From JACMOY01 sp038322575 (GTDB lineage Bacteria > Actinomycetota > Actinomycetes > Actinomycetales > Angustibacteraceae), in assembly GCA_038322575.1 (NCBI GenBank), contig JBBQGB010000007.1:12398-76397 (forward strand): 64,000 nucleotides of DNA, read 5' to 3'. The notes under the pieces are model-generated. The model was not told the origin of the DNA. It ran no database searches and was given only the letters and a program-made list of their open reading frames with translations. The stretch's first letter is position 1. The number at the start of each line of letters is the position of its first letter. Made by a program: the position numbers and the translations under genes. Shown one piece after another: positions 24,696 to 34,657 of the stretch.

Positions 24696-26186
24696 TCAGG
24701 TGGTCAGCGGTCGCGGGCGCAGGACCATCTGGACGTCGGTGCCGCCCTGCTCACGGGCCCGCCAGCTGATGCTGCCGCCCAGCTCGCCCACCAGCGACCG
24801 CACGATCTGGGTGCCCAGTCCACCGGGGCGCCCGGCGAACCCGTCGGGCAGGCCGGCCCCGTCGTCGCTGACCAGCACCCCCAGCTGGTCGACCGAGCCC
24901 TCACCGTCCGCGCCGGGCACCGACGTCCGGTCGGCCCGCACGGTGACGACACCACCGGCCGGCCCCAGCCCGTGCTCGACGGCGTTCTGCACCAGCTCGG
25001 TCAGCACCAGGGACAGTGCGGTCGCGTCCTCGGCGCGCAGCCGGCCGAACCGGCCCTCGTGGCGCACCCGCGTCGTGCCGTCCGGCGTGGCCGCCTCGAC
25101 CAGGGCGCCCAGCGCCCGAACGGCCACCTCGTCGAACACGACCGTCTCGTCGAAGCTGGTCGACAGCGTCTCGTGCACCAGCGCGATCGCGCCGACCCGG
25201 CGTCCGGCCTCGTCCAGCGCGGTGCGCCCGGGCCCGTCCTCCAGCCGCCGGGACTGCAGCCGCAGGAGGGCGGCGACGGTCTGCAGGTTGTTCTTGACCC
25301 GGTGGTGGATCTCGCGGATCGTCGCGTCCTTGCTCAGCAGCTCGCGCTCACGCCGGCGCAGCTCGCTCACGTCGCGCATCAGCAGCAGCGCCCCAACGCG
25401 CGCCCCGTGCACGACCAGGGGGATGGCGCGCACGCTCAGCGCGGTGCCGCGGCCGTCGATGTCGGCCCGCCAGGGCGCCTTGCCGGTCAGCACCAGCGGC
25501 AGGCCCTCGTCGACCTGACCGCGACCGCGCATGACGGTGGTGGTCACCTCGGCCAGTGACGCGCCGATCAGCTGCCGGTCGTAGCCCAGCCGGTGGTAGG
25601 CCGAGACCGCGTTGGGGCTCGCGTAGGTGACCAGACCCTCGACGTCCAGCCGCATCAGGCCGTCCCCGACGCGGGGCGCGCCGCGGCGTGAGCCGGTCGG
25701 CGAGCCGGTCACGGGGAACGCGCCCTCGGCGACCATCGAGGCCAGCGCGTCGCCGCAGCCGATGTAGGTCAGCTCGAGGTGGCTGGGGGCCCGCATCGTG
25801 CCCACGTTGGTCTGCCGCGAGAGCACGGCGACGACCGTGCCGGCCCGGACGACCGGGATCGCCTCCTCCAGCACGGGCACGCCGTCGCGCAGCCGCGGGT
25901 CGCCGTCGCGCTGGATCCGGGCGCTGGCCAGGGCGTCGTCCAGCTGGGGCCGCTCGCCCGCGCGCACCTGCTCGCCGACGACGTCGTGGAAGAAGACCGT
26001 CGCGCCGGTGGTGGGCCGCACGTGCGCCACCGAGACCCACCCCTCCGGCGTCCGCACCCACAGCACCAGGTCGGCGAACGACAGGTCCGAGAGCAGCTGC
26101 CAGTCACCGACCAGCTGGTGCAGCCACTCGACGTCGGCCTCGTCCAGGTCGGTGTGCTCGTGGACCAGGTCGTTGAGTGTCCCCAC
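24696..26186 (-). CDS. pdtaS: Sensor histidine kinase PdtaS
   Basis: 496 residues from GTG 26186. The order is an N-terminal GAF-like His-kinase N domain (about 1-165), a PAS domain (about 175-295, VTYASPNAVSAYHRLGY), an HisKA_2 box with the phospho-acceptor His in EIHHRVKNNLQ near 308 and an HATPase domain (TELVQNAVEHGLG, VSDDGAGLPDGF, GGLGTQIVRSLV). No membrane segment is seen, so it is cytosolic, like PdtaS of mycobacteria, which phosphorylates the RNA-binding antiterminator PdtaR. No pdtaR is in the window. The kinase lies 9 bp after the glutamate dehydrogenase gene yet has its own leaderless -10. Confidence 0.95.
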   Translation of the reverse strand: MGTLNDLVHEHTDLDEADVEWLHQLVGDWQLLSDLSFADLVLWVRTPEGWVSVAHVRPTTGATVFFHDVVGEQVRAGERPQLDDALASARIQRDGDPRLRDGVPVLEEAIPVVRAGTVVAVLSRQTNVGTMRAPSHLELTYIGCGDALASMVAEGAFPVTGSPTGSRRGAPRVGDGLMRLDVEGLVTYASPNAVSAYHRLGYDRQLIGASLAEVTTTVMRGRGQVDEGLPLVLTGKAPWRADIDGRGTALSVRAIPLVVHGARVGALLLMRDVSELRRRERELLSKDATIREIHHRVKNNLQTVAALLRLQSRRLEDGPGRTALDEAGRRVGAIALVHETLSTSFDETVVFDEVAVRALGALVEAATPDGTTRVRHEGRFGRLRAEDATALSLVLTELVQNAVEHGLGPAGGVVTVRADRTSVPGADGEGSVDQLGVLVSDDGAGLPDGFAGRPGGLGTQIVRSLVGELGGSISWRAREQGGTDVQMVLRPRPLTT

Positions 26187-26192
26187 CCCGCG

Positions 26193-26198
26193 ATCCTA
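26193..26198 (-). promoter_or_regulatory. -10 hexamer TAGGAT of pdtaS, overlapping the gdh stop codon
   Basis: On the minus strand TAGGAT ends 6 nt before the pdtaS GTG. Its first three bases are the TAG stop codon of the upstream glutamate dehydrogenase gene. Confidence 0.5.
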
Positions 26199-29100
26199 GG
26201 CGCCGCCGCGCACCAGCCCGCGCAGCGACCGCAGGGCCACCGACAGGGCCGCGATGCCCGTCCGGTCGAGCTCGCCGACCTCGCCGACCATGTCCCTCGC
26301 GCGGGCGAGCGCCTCACCGTTCGTCTGCTCCCACACCGTGATCCGGTCGACGGGTGAGGCCCCTTGCGCGCCGGGTGTCACGAGCACCGAGACCGTGAGG
26401 GCCTCGAGCGCCGCGTACAGGTCGTCCCGCAGCGCCGCCCGGGCCAGCGCGTCCCACCGGTCGTCGCGCGGCAGCCGGGTGATCAGCCCGAGCATCGCGT
26501 CCACCTGGAACCGCTCGGACAGCGTGAAGTACAGCGGTGCGACGTCGTACGCCGGCGTCGCCGTGGCCGCCGCGATCTCGGTGACGTCCAGCAGCGAGAA
26601 CACGTCCAGCAGCACCGCGGCGTCCGCGGCGAGGTCCGGCGGCACGCCGGCGCCGGCCAGCTCGTCGGTGCGCCGCACCAGCCGGCGTCGCTCGGCCCCG
26701 ACGAGCAGGCCGGGCAGGACGGGCGACAGCGCGGCGACCGTCCCGGCGAACCGCTCGATCTCGGCGGCGACGTCGACGATCGGCGGCCGGTTCTGCACCA
26801 GCCAGCGCACCGACCGGTCGAGCAGCCGCCGGAACTCCAGGTACAGCGCGGTCTGACCCCGCGTCGGCGCCACCGCGTCGAGCGCCCCGACCCGGGCGAC
26901 GAAGTCGCGCAGTCCGAACACCTCGCGCGCCACGACGTAGGCGCGGGCGATCTGCACCGGCCCCGCGGCCGTCTCCTCCTGCACCCGGAAGGCGAAGGTG
27001 ATGCCGCCCCGGTTGACCATGTTGTTGACCAGCGAGGTGGTGATGATCTCGCGGCGCAGCGGGTGGGCGTCCAGCCGCTCGTCGTAGCGGGCCACGATCT
27101 CGCGCGGGAAGTACTCGCGCAGCGTGCTGCGGAACCACGGGTCGTCCGGCAGGTCGCTGGCCAGCAGGTCGCGCTTCAGCGTCAGCTTGGCGTAGGCGAC
27201 CAGCACCGAGAACTCGGGGGACGTCAGACCCAGACCCTCGTCGGCGCGGCGCGCGAGGGCCTTGGTGTCCGGCAGGAACTCCAGCTCGCGGTCGAGGTCG
27301 CCGCGGCGCTCCAGCGAGCGCATCAGCCGCGCGTGGACCGTCAGCATCGGGTGGGCCTGCTCGCGGGCGTTGCCGAGCAGCACGTTCTGCTCGTGGTTGT
27401 CGCGCAGCACCAGGGCCGCGACCTCGTCGGTCATCTGGGCGAGCAGCGCGTCGCGGCCGGGACGCTCGAGCTCACCGTCGGCCACCACGGCGTCCAGCAG
27501 GATCTTGATGTTGACCTCGTGGTCGCTGGTGTCGACACCGGCCGAGTTGTCGATCGCGTCGGTGTTGATCCGCACCCCGTGCAGCGCCGCCTCGACGCGA
27601 CCGAGCTGGGTGAGCCCCAGGTTGCCGCCCTCACCGACGACCTTGCACCGCAGTTCGTTGCCGTTGACGCGGATCGCGTCGTTCGCCCGGTCACCGACGT
27701 CGGGGTTGGTCTCGGCCGACGCCTTGACGTACGTGCCGATCCCGCCGTTCCACAGCAGGTCGACGGGTGCGCGCAGGATCGCCTGCATCAGGTCCGTCGG
27801 TGCCATCGTCCGCTTCTGGTCGCCCAGACCCAGTGCGACACAAGCGGTTGCGCTGACCGGCACCGACTTCGCCGATCTCGGCCAGATGCCGCCTCCGGCG
27901 CTGATCAGCGTCGCGTCGTAGTCGGCCCAGGACGAGCGGGGCAGGTCGAACAGCCGGCGCCGCTCGACGTACGAGGCAGCCGCATCCGGGTCGTGGTCGA
28001 TGAAGACGTGCCGGTGGTCGAAGGCCGCGACCAGCCGGATGTGCTGCGAGAGCAGCATGCCGTTGCCGAACACGTCGCCGCTCATGTCACCGACGCCGAC
28101 GACGGTGACGTCGTGGGTCTGGGTGTCGACGTCGAGCTCGCGGAAGTGCCGCTTGACCGACTCCCAGGCGCCCCGGGCGGTGATGCCCATCGCCTTGTGG
28201 TCGTAGCCCGCCGACCCGCCGGACGCGAACGCGTCCCCCAGCCAGAAGCCGTACGACAGCGCGACGTCGTTGGCGATGTCGCTGAAGCTCGCGGTGCCCT
28301 TGTCGGCCGCCACCACCAGGTAGGTGTCGTCGCCGTCGTGGCGCACCACCCGCGGCGGCGGCACCACGCGCGCCTGGTCGCCGGTGCCGACGATGTTGTC
28401 GGTCAGGTCGAGCAGCCCGCTGATGAACGTGCGGTACGCCGCGACCCCCTCGGCGAGGAACGCGTCTCGGTCCGCGGGGTCGGGAAGCTGCTTGGCGAAG
28501 AAGCCGCCCTTGGCTCCGGTCGGCACGATCACCGCGTTCTTCACCATCTGCGCCTTGACCAGGCCGAGCACCTCGGTGCGGAAGTCCTCGCGCCGGTCGC
28601 TCCAGCGCAGGCCGCCGCGGGCCACCGCGCCGAAGCGCAGGTGCACGCCCTCGACCCGAGGTGAGTACACCCAGATCTCGTACGCCGGGCGCGGAGCGGG
28701 CAGGTCGGGCACCTGGTGCGGGTCGAGCTTGAACGAGACGTACGAGCGGGCCGCACCCTCGGCGTCCACCTGGTAGAAGCTGGTGCGCAAGGTCGCCCGC
28801 ACCACCCCCAGCAGCGCCCGCAGGATCCGGTCGTGGTCCAGGCTGACGACCTCGTCCAGCTCGCTGGTGACCTCCTCGAGCAGCGCCGAGCTCGTCTCGA
28901 CCCGCGCGGTGGCGGCGCCCGGGTCGTCGGTGCCGTCGCCGAGGTGGTCGGGGTCGAAGCGCGCCTCGAACAGGCGCACGATCAACCGGGTCAGGTGCAC
29001 GTTCGCGAGCAGGCAGGACTCGACGTACGCCTGGCTGAACGTCAGGCCGGCCTGGCGCAGGTAGCGCGTGCACGCACGCAGCACCACGACCTGGCGCCAG

Positions 29101-31088
29101 GTCAGCCCGGCGCCCAGCACCAGGGCGTTCAGACCGTCGCTCTCGGCGTCGCCCCGCCAGACGCGGGCGAACGCCTCCTCGAACCGGGGGTGCCCGCCGC
29201 CGGGCTGCTCGGGGCCCCAGCTGCGCCCGGCCGGGCAGCGCAGCCCGAAGTCGTAGACGTGCAGCCGTCGCCCACCCGACAGGTCGAGCTCGTAGGGGCG
29301 CTCGTCGACGACCTCGAGGCCCAGGTCGCCGAACAGCGGCAGCACCTGGGTCAGCGACACCGGCTCGGCCCGGAACACCTTGAGCCGCCGCTCCTGCGCT
29401 CCGCTGCCCGGCTCGCGGTACAGGCTCATCTGCAGGGTCGCGCTGTCGCTCTCGAGCGCCCGCACGTGGCGCAGGTCGTCGACCGCGACGGCGGCCGCGA
29501 AGTCCTCCTTGTAGGCCTCGGGGAACGCCGTGCCGTACTCGGCGGTCAGCCGGCGGCTCTCGTCCTCGCCGAGCTGGGCGCGCAGCGACTCGGCCAGGTC
29601 CTCCTCCCAGGTGCGGGTGGCGGCGACCAGCCGGGCCTCGAGCTGGGCGACGTCGACGTCCGGGGCGACCTGGCCGCGCGGCGTCCGCACGACGAAGTGC
29701 AGGCGGGCGAGCACCGACTCGCTGACCCGGGTGGTGTAGTCGACGCTCTCGCCGTCGAACGCCTCGCGCAGGATGGTCTCCATCCGCAGGCGCATCTCGG
29801 TCGTGTAGCGGTCGCGCGGCAGGAAGACCAGGCACGACATGAAGCGTCCGTAGTCGTCGCGGCGCACGAACAGCCGGGTGCGGCGTCGCTCCTGCAGCGC
29901 GAGCACGCTCGTGGCGGTCTCGAGCAGGTGCGGGACGTCGGTCTGGAACAGCTCGTTGCGCGGGTAGGTCTCCAGGATGGCCATCAGGTCCTTGCCCGAG
30001 TGGCTCTCGGCGGCGTACCCCGAGGCGGCCATCACCGCCGCGACCTTGCGGTCGACCACCGGCACCCGGGTGACGCTCTCGGTGTAGGCCGCCGAGGTGA
30101 ACAAGCCGAGGAAGCGACGCTCGCCGACGACGTGGCCGGCCGCGTCGAAGCTCTTGACGCCGACGTAGTCCAGGTAGGCGGGTCGGTGCACCGTCGAGCG
30201 CGAGTTGGCCTTGGTGAGGATCAGGATGTGCGGCTCACGGGCCCGCGCCCGGACCACCGGTGGCAGCCGGGCGAAGCTGTCCGACATCCGCTGGTCGTAG
30301 CGCAGCACACCCAGGCCCGTCCCCGGCGCGGCACGCAGCACGTCCTCGCCGTCCTCGGTGCCGAGCACGTACTCGCGGTAGCCGATGAACGTGAAGCTGC
30401 CATCAGCCAGCCAACGCAGCAGCCGGGCCGCCTCGTCCACCTCGGCGACGTCGACGCCGGGTGGGGGTGAGCCGACGAGCTCGTCGGCCAGAACCGTTGC
30501 GGTGGAGTGCATCCGAGCCCAGTCCTCGACGCACACGCGCACGTCGCCGAGCACGCGTCGCAGGTCGGTGGCGAGCTGGTCGAGCGAGGGCGCCTGCGTG
30601 TCGCGGTCGATCTCCAGGTGCATCCACGACTCGAGGTGGCAGTCGTACGGCAGCGGGGCGCCGGGCAGGCCGACCACGTCGACGAGCTCGCCCGCCGCGT
30701 CGCGGCGCACCACCAGCTGCGGGTGCACAACGAGGTGGATCGCGCGGCCCAGGCGCGAGAGCTCGGCGGTGACCGAGTCGACGAGGAACGGCATGTCGTC
30801 GGTGACGATCTCGACGACGGTGTGGCTGCTGGTCCACCCGTCGCGGTCCGGTGCCGGGGTGAGGACACGGACGGCGGCGGTGCCGGGCGGGCGGTGCTGG
30901 GCCAGCCGGCGGTGGCTGACCAGCGCGCCGAGCAGGTCCTGGGGACGGCGAGTCAGCACGTCCTCGTCGGCCACGTGGCGGTAGTACCAGTCCAGCTGCG
31001 CGCCGGTCGGCCCGTCCGCGCCGCCCGCGCCGAGCGCCGCCGCCCTCGCCATCAGCTCGACCCGCGCTCGCGTCAACCCCTGCGCCAT
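26196..31088 (-). CDS. gdh: NAD-specific glutamate dehydrogenase, large (180-kDa) class
   Basis: 1630 residues, the size of the GDH-180 class (Rv2476c of M. tuberculosis). The enzyme oxidatively deaminates glutamate to 2-oxoglutarate with NAD. The N-terminal 700 residues are regulatory ACT-like modules (IVTDDMPFLVDSVTAEL is the first). The catalytic core around residues 800-1230 shows RWSDRREDFRTEVLGLVKAQ, the substrate lysine loop VPTGAKGGFFAKQ and the NAD-binding GVGDMSGDVFGNGMLLS. A helical C-terminal domain completes it. It is the longest gene of the window and lies upstream of pdtaS. Confidence 0.97.
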   Translation of the reverse strand: MAQGLTRARVELMARAAALGAGGADGPTGAQLDWYYRHVADEDVLTRRPQDLLGALVSHRRLAQHRPPGTAAVRVLTPAPDRDGWTSSHTVVEIVTDDMPFLVDSVTAELSRLGRAIHLVVHPQLVVRRDAAGELVDVVGLPGAPLPYDCHLESWMHLEIDRDTQAPSLDQLATDLRRVLGDVRVCVEDWARMHSTATVLADELVGSPPPGVDVAEVDEAARLLRWLADGSFTFIGYREYVLGTEDGEDVLRAAPGTGLGVLRYDQRMSDSFARLPPVVRARAREPHILILTKANSRSTVHRPAYLDYVGVKSFDAAGHVVGERRFLGLFTSAAYTESVTRVPVVDRKVAAVMAASGYAAESHSGKDLMAILETYPRNELFQTDVPHLLETATSVLALQERRRTRLFVRRDDYGRFMSCLVFLPRDRYTTEMRLRMETILREAFDGESVDYTTRVSESVLARLHFVVRTPRGQVAPDVDVAQLEARLVAATRTWEEDLAESLRAQLGEDESRRLTAEYGTAFPEAYKEDFAAAVAVDDLRHVRALESDSATLQMSLYREPGSGAQERRLKVFRAEPVSLTQVLPLFGDLGLEVVDERPYELDLSGGRRLHVYDFGLRCPAGRSWGPEQPGGGHPRFEEAFARVWRGDAESDGLNALVLGAGLTWRQVVVLRACTRYLRQAGLTFSQAYVESCLLANVHLTRLIVRLFEARFDPDHLGDGTDDPGAATARVETSSALLEEVTSELDEVVSLDHDRILRALLGVVRATLRTSFYQVDAEGAARSYVSFKLDPHQVPDLPAPRPAYEIWVYSPRVEGVHLRFGAVARGGLRWSDRREDFRTEVLGLVKAQMVKNAVIVPTGAKGGFFAKQLPDPADRDAFLAEGVAAYRTFISGLLDLTDNIVGTGDQARVVPPPRVVRHDGDDTYLVVAADKGTASFSDIANDVALSYGFWLGDAFASGGSAGYDHKAMGITARGAWESVKRHFRELDVDTQTHDVTVVGVGDMSGDVFGNGMLLSQHIRLVAAFDHRHVFIDHDPDAAASYVERRRLFDLPRSSWADYDATLISAGGGIWPRSAKSVPVSATACVALGLGDQKRTMAPTDLMQAILRAPVDLLWNGGIGTYVKASAETNPDVGDRANDAIRVNGNELRCKVVGEGGNLGLTQLGRVEAALHGVRINTDAIDNSAGVDTSDHEVNIKILLDAVVADGELERPGRDALLAQMTDEVAALVLRDNHEQNVLLGNAREQAHPMLTVHARLMRSLERRGDLDRELEFLPDTKALARRADEGLGLTSPEFSVLVAYAKLTLKRDLLASDLPDDPWFRSTLREYFPREIVARYDERLDAHPLRREIITTSLVNNMVNRGGITFAFRVQEETAAGPVQIARAYVVAREVFGLRDFVARVGALDAVAPTRGQTALYLEFRRLLDRSVRWLVQNRPPIVDVAAEIERFAGTVAALSPVLPGLLVGAERRRLVRRTDELAGAGVPPDLAADAAVLLDVFSLLDVTEIAAATATPAYDVAPLYFTLSERFQVDAMLGLITRLPRDDRWDALARAALRDDLYAALEALTVSVLVTPGAQGASPVDRITVWEQTNGEALARARDMVGEVGELDRTGIAALSVALRSLRGLVRGGA

Positions 31089-31176
31089 GACTCCCGTGAC
31101 CCTCGCATCGCCCGTCGCCGGCCCGCACCGTCGCGCGCCACCCGGACCCTATCCCCCACGGACGGCGGCGCCACGC

Positions 31177-31983
31177 TCACAGCGCGCCGCGCAGCTCCCA
31201 CAGCAGGGGGTAGAAGCGCAGGTCCAGCCTACTGCGCAGGTACGGCGCGCCCGACGAGCCGCCCGTCCCGGACTTGGTGCCGATCTGCCGCTCGACCATC
31301 GTCACGTGCCGCGCCCGCCAGGACGCCTGCAGCCGGTCGTGCTCGACCAGACCCTCGGCCAGCTCCCACTCCTGGCCGAGGCGCTCGCGGTCACGGGCGA
31401 CGACCAGCAGCGAGGCGCGGACCGCGTCGTCGTCGTCGACGGCGAGGCCGGCGCGGGCCAGCACCGCCAGGTAGGCGTCCCAGAGCGACGGCTCGGCCAG
31501 GCGCCGGTGCAATCGCGCGCGCTCGTCGTCGGTGAGCCCCCGGAACCGCTCGAGGAACGCCGGGTCCTTGTGGCCCGAGACGAACTCGAGCTCGCGGAAC
31601 TGCACCGACTGGAACCCGCTGGCCGGGGCGAGCCGGTGGCGGAACTCCAGGAAGTCCTGGGGAGTCATGGTCTCGATGACGTCGACCTGGCGCACCAGGA
31701 CGTCCTCGATCGTGGCCACCCGGCGCAGCAGGTGCTGGGCCCACCAGCCCCGGCCGTCGAGCATGGCGTCGCGGGCGGCGCCCAGCTCGTGCAGCAGCTG
31801 CTTGAACCACAGCTCGTAGGCCTGGTGGATCGTGATGAACAGCAGCTCGTCGTGGGCCGGCGGGTCGGACTCCAGCACCTGCTGGCTCAGCAGCTGGGGC
31901 AGGCGCAGGTAGGAGCCGTAGGTCAGGCGCGAGCCCTCCTCGCCGAACTCGCGCCCGGTCGGGTCCCGCCGGTCACCGCTCAT
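31177..31983 (-). CDS. kynA: Tryptophan 2,3-dioxygenase
   Basis: 268 residues from ATG 31983. The enzyme opens the indole ring of L-Trp to N-formylkynurenine with a haem b cofactor. Signature segments are LTYGSYLRLPQLLSQQ, HDELLFITIHQAYELWFKQ (distal substrate and haem contacts), SGFQSVQFRELEF, and ARHVTMVERQIGTKSGTGGS containing the proximal haem His and the substrate-carboxylate loop. No kynurenine formamidase or kynureninase gene adjoins it. A TACGCT hexamer ends 8 nt before the start. Confidence 0.97.
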   Translation of the reverse strand: MSGDRRDPTGREFGEEGSRLTYGSYLRLPQLLSQQVLESDPPAHDELLFITIHQAYELWFKQLLHELGAARDAMLDGRGWWAQHLLRRVATIEDVLVRQVDVIETMTPQDFLEFRHRLAPASGFQSVQFRELEFVSGHKDPAFLERFRGLTDDERARLHRRLAEPSLWDAYLAVLARAGLAVDDDDAVRASLLVVARDRERLGQEWELAEGLVEHDRLQASWRARHVTMVERQIGTKSGTGGSSGAPYLRSRLDLRFYPLLWELRGAL

Positions 31984-31991
31984 GGGCCCGT

Positions 31992-31997
31992 AGCGTA
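31992..31997 (-). promoter_or_regulatory. -10 hexamer TACGCT of kynA
   Basis: On the minus strand TACGCT ends 8 nt before ATG 31983 with no Shine-Dalgarno, compatible with a leaderless or near-leaderless mRNA. Confidence 0.4.
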
Positions 31998-32040
31998 GGC
32001 CCGCGCCGCGACCGCGGTGCCGACGTCCGCAGGAGGCACC

Positions 32041-32532
32041 GTGCAGGTCAGCGCCCAGATCACCTACCCCGCCGCCCCCGAGGCGGTGTTCGCGATGCTC
32101 ACCGACGAGGTGTTCCTGAACCAGGTGTGCACGGCGACCGGCGCCGTGCGGCACGAGGTCGGGGTGGTGCTCGCGGACGGCGGGGCGACGGTCACGACGC
32201 GGCGCGACCTGCCGACCGACCAGGTGCCCGACTTCGTCCGGCGCTTCGTGGGCGACACCCTGACCGTGGTGCGCGTCGACACCTGGGCACCCGCCGGCGC
32301 GGACGGCTCGCGCCGGGGCGAGATGGCGGTCGAGATCGCCGGGGCACCGGTGCGGCTGACCGGCACCCTGTCGCTCACCCCCGACGGCGTCGCCACGGTC
32401 GAGGACGTCGACGGTGACCTGAAGGCGTCGGTGCCCCTGGTCGGCGGCAAGGTCGAGAAGGCCGCCGAGCCGGCGATCCGCTCGGGTCTGCGCAAGGAGG
32501 AGCAGCTCGGCCAGGCCTGGCTCGCCCGCTGA
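32041..32532 (+). CDS. DUF2505 (START/SRPBCC-like) protein
   Basis: 163 residues from GTG 32041, selected because AGGAGG lies at 32031-32036 and the domain begins at once (VSAQITYPAAPEAVFAML). The sequence spans the DUF2505 family, a polyketide-cyclase/START-like fold that binds hydrophobic ligands in related proteins; the ligand is unknown. VEDVDGDLKASVPLVGGKVEK is the characteristic C-terminal segment. It is divergent from kynA. Confidence 0.85.
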   Translation: MQVSAQITYPAAPEAVFAMLTDEVFLNQVCTATGAVRHEVGVVLADGGATVTTRRDLPTDQVPDFVRRFVGDTLTVVRVDTWAPAGADGSRRGEMAVEIAGAPVRLTGTLSLTPDGVATVEDVDGDLKASVPLVGGKVEKAAEPAIRSGLRKEEQLGQAWLAR

Positions 32533-32617
32533 CCTGCAGCCGGCGCCCTGGACGCCCGCGGCAGGATCCCGGGCCCTGACCGTGCGCGGTGGGGACGAGC
32601 GGTGCCACCATGGCCCG

Positions 32618-34102
32618 ATGACCGACGAGCAGCAGCAGGACAACCACCGCGAGACCCCGTCGTCCGAGGCGTTCAAGGCCTTCATCGCCCAGGGCTGGGC
32701 GCCGCGCCCGAGCGGGCTGCCGGCGCGCGCGGTCGTCGCGCCCTACGCGGCGACCCGCCGCGAGGCCGTGTCGCGGGCGTTCCCCGGCGAGCGGGTCGTC
32801 GTCCCGGCAGGCGCCCTGAAGGTGCGCTCGAACGACTGCGACTACGTGTTCCGCCCGCACTCGGCGTTCTCACACCTCACCGGCCTGGGCGCCGACCGCG
32901 AGCCGGACGCCACGCTGGTGCTCGAGCCGCTCGCGGGCGGCGGCCACGAGGCCGTCCTGTACTTCCGCCCCCGGGCCGGCCGCGACACCGAGGAGTTCTA
33001 CTCCGACGCGCGGTACGGCGAGCTGTGGGTCGGGGTGCGCCCGAGCCTGGACGAGGTCGAGGCCGAGCTGGGCCTGACCGCCCGCCACCTCGACCAGCTG
33101 ACCGAGGCGCTGTCGAAGGACCTGGGCGGTGACCTGCGGGTGCGGGTGCTGCGCGAGGCCGCCCCCGCCGTGACCGACGCCGTCGACACCGCGCGCGGCC
33201 AGGTCGAGGGGCAGGACGCCGAGGCCGCCCAGGCCGCGGACACCGAGCTCGCGGTGCTGCTGTCCGAGCTGCGGCTGACCAAGGACGAGTGGGAGGTCGA
33301 GCAGATGCGCGCGGCCTGCGCGGCCACCGCCGAGGGTTTCGCGGCCATCGTCCGCGCCCTGCCGGACGCCGTCGCCAAGGGCCGCGGCGAGCGCTGGGTC
33401 GAGGGGCAGTTCGGCCTCGTGGCCCGGCACACCGGCAACGGGGTCGGCTACGACTCGATCGCAGCGTCGGGCGACCACGCCTGCACGCTGCACTGGATCC
33501 GCAACGACGGAGAGGTGCGCGACGGCGACCTGATCCTGGTCGACGCCGGAGTCGAGGTCGACTCGCTCTACACCGCCGACGTCACGCGGACGATGCCGGT
33601 GAACGGTCGCTTCACCGACGTGCAGCGCAAGGTCTACCAGGCGGTGCTGGACGCCCAGGAGGCCGGCATGGCGGCGGTCAAGCCGGGCAACAAGTTCAAG
33701 GACGTGCACGCCGCCGCGATCAAGGTCATCGCCGAGCGCCTGGCCGAGTGGGGCCTGCTACCGGTCGACGCCGAGACCTCGCTGGGCGCCGAGGGCGGCT
33801 ACCACCGCCGCTGGATGGTGCACGGCACCAGCCACCACCTGGGCATCGACGTCCACGACTGCTCGCTGGCCCGGCGCGAGAACGCCCGTGAGGCCGACCT
33901 GCTGCCGGGCATGATCATCACGGTCGAGCCGGGGCTGTACTTCAAGGCCGACGACCACTCGATCCCCGAGGAGCTGCGCGGGATCGGCGTCCGGATCGAG
34001 GACGACGTGCTGGTGACCGAGGACGGGTTCGAGAACCTGTCGGCGGCCCTGCCGCGCGACCCCGATGAGGTCGAGGCGTGGATGCGCGGCCTGCAGGCCT
34101 GA
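32618..34102 (+). CDS. pepP: Xaa-Pro aminopeptidase (aminopeptidase P, M24B)
   Basis: 494 residues from ATG 32618, which has CACCAT 6 nt upstream. The N-terminal creatinase-like domain (about 60-210) includes FRPHSAFSHLTGLG. The C-terminal pita-bread fold carries the dinuclear metal ligands: Asp in ILVDAGVEVDSLY, Asp in TADVTRTMPVNG, His in GTSHHLGIDVHD, Glu in TVEPGLYF and Glu in GIGVRIEDDVLV. It removes N-terminal residues preceding proline in the cytosol. Tail-to-tail with the stress protein gene, gap 9 bp. Confidence 0.95.
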   Translation: MTDEQQQDNHRETPSSEAFKAFIAQGWAPRPSGLPARAVVAPYAATRREAVSRAFPGERVVVPAGALKVRSNDCDYVFRPHSAFSHLTGLGADREPDATLVLEPLAGGGHEAVLYFRPRAGRDTEEFYSDARYGELWVGVRPSLDEVEAELGLTARHLDQLTEALSKDLGGDLRVRVLREAAPAVTDAVDTARGQVEGQDAEAAQAADTELAVLLSELRLTKDEWEVEQMRAACAATAEGFAAIVRALPDAVAKGRGERWVEGQFGLVARHTGNGVGYDSIAASGDHACTLHWIRNDGEVRDGDLILVDAGVEVDSLYTADVTRTMPVNGRFTDVQRKVYQAVLDAQEAGMAAVKPGNKFKDVHAAAIKVIAERLAEWGLLPVDAETSLGAEGGYHRRWMVHGTSHHLGIDVHDCSLARRENAREADLLPGMIITVEPGLYFKADDHSIPEELRGIGVRIEDDVLVTEDGFENLSAALPRDPDEVEAWMRGLQA

Positions 34103-34111
34103 GCGCCGCGG

Positions 34112-34612
34112 CTAGACCGCGGACGTCGGGCGGTTCGGCATGCGCTGCAGCAGCTCCTGGGCCTGGGCGAGCAGCTTGTGCTCGACCAGCACCTCGTAGC
34201 GGGTCGCGACGACCTGCGACACCGAGGTGAAGTCGCGGTGGCCCCCGGTGGCGGCGTAGCTCGCCAGACCCAGGGCAATGCCGAACACCACCCCGAACAG
34301 CACCCCGGTCAGGACGGCGGCCAGCCAGCTGCCGCCGTTCGAGAACAGCCCGAGCAGCAGCCCGACGAACAGCCCCATCCACGCCCCGGACGCCGCACCC
34401 GCGAGGGCCGCCCGGGCGTAGGTCAGCCGACCGGTGACCCGCTCGACCTGCTTGAGGTCGGTGCCCACGATCATGCAGTTCTGGACGGCGAACTCCTCGT
34501 CCGAGAGGTAGTCGACCGCCCGCTGGGCGTCGTCGTACTTCTCGAACGTGCCGAGCGACATCGGGTAGTCGAGCGCGAGCACGGGTCGGGCGGTGCGAGT
34601 CGTCGGTGCCAT
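34112..34612 (-). CDS. General stress membrane protein (YflT/17M-like N-domain)
   Basis: 166 residues. The N-terminal part (GTFEKYDDAQRAVDYLSDEEF, MIVGTDLKQVERVTGRLTY) matches the general stress protein 17M-like domain. Two hydrophobic segments follow (WMGLFVGLLLGLFS and LAAVLTGVLFGVVFGIALGLA), then a polar tail. Its biochemical role is unknown; homologues are stress induced. It is divergent from glpF, and the palindrome at 34658-34676 lies between them. Confidence 0.8.
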   Translation of the reverse strand: MAPTTRTARPVLALDYPMSLGTFEKYDDAQRAVDYLSDEEFAVQNCMIVGTDLKQVERVTGRLTYARAALAGAASGAWMGLFVGLLLGLFSNGGSWLAAVLTGVLFGVVFGIALGLASYAATGGHRDFTSVSQVVATRYEVLVEHKLLAQAQELLQRMPNRPTSAV

Positions 34613-34657
34613 GCCCCCATGATCCCACGCACGGGCCGCCGGTGCGTGCGGCGCAGA

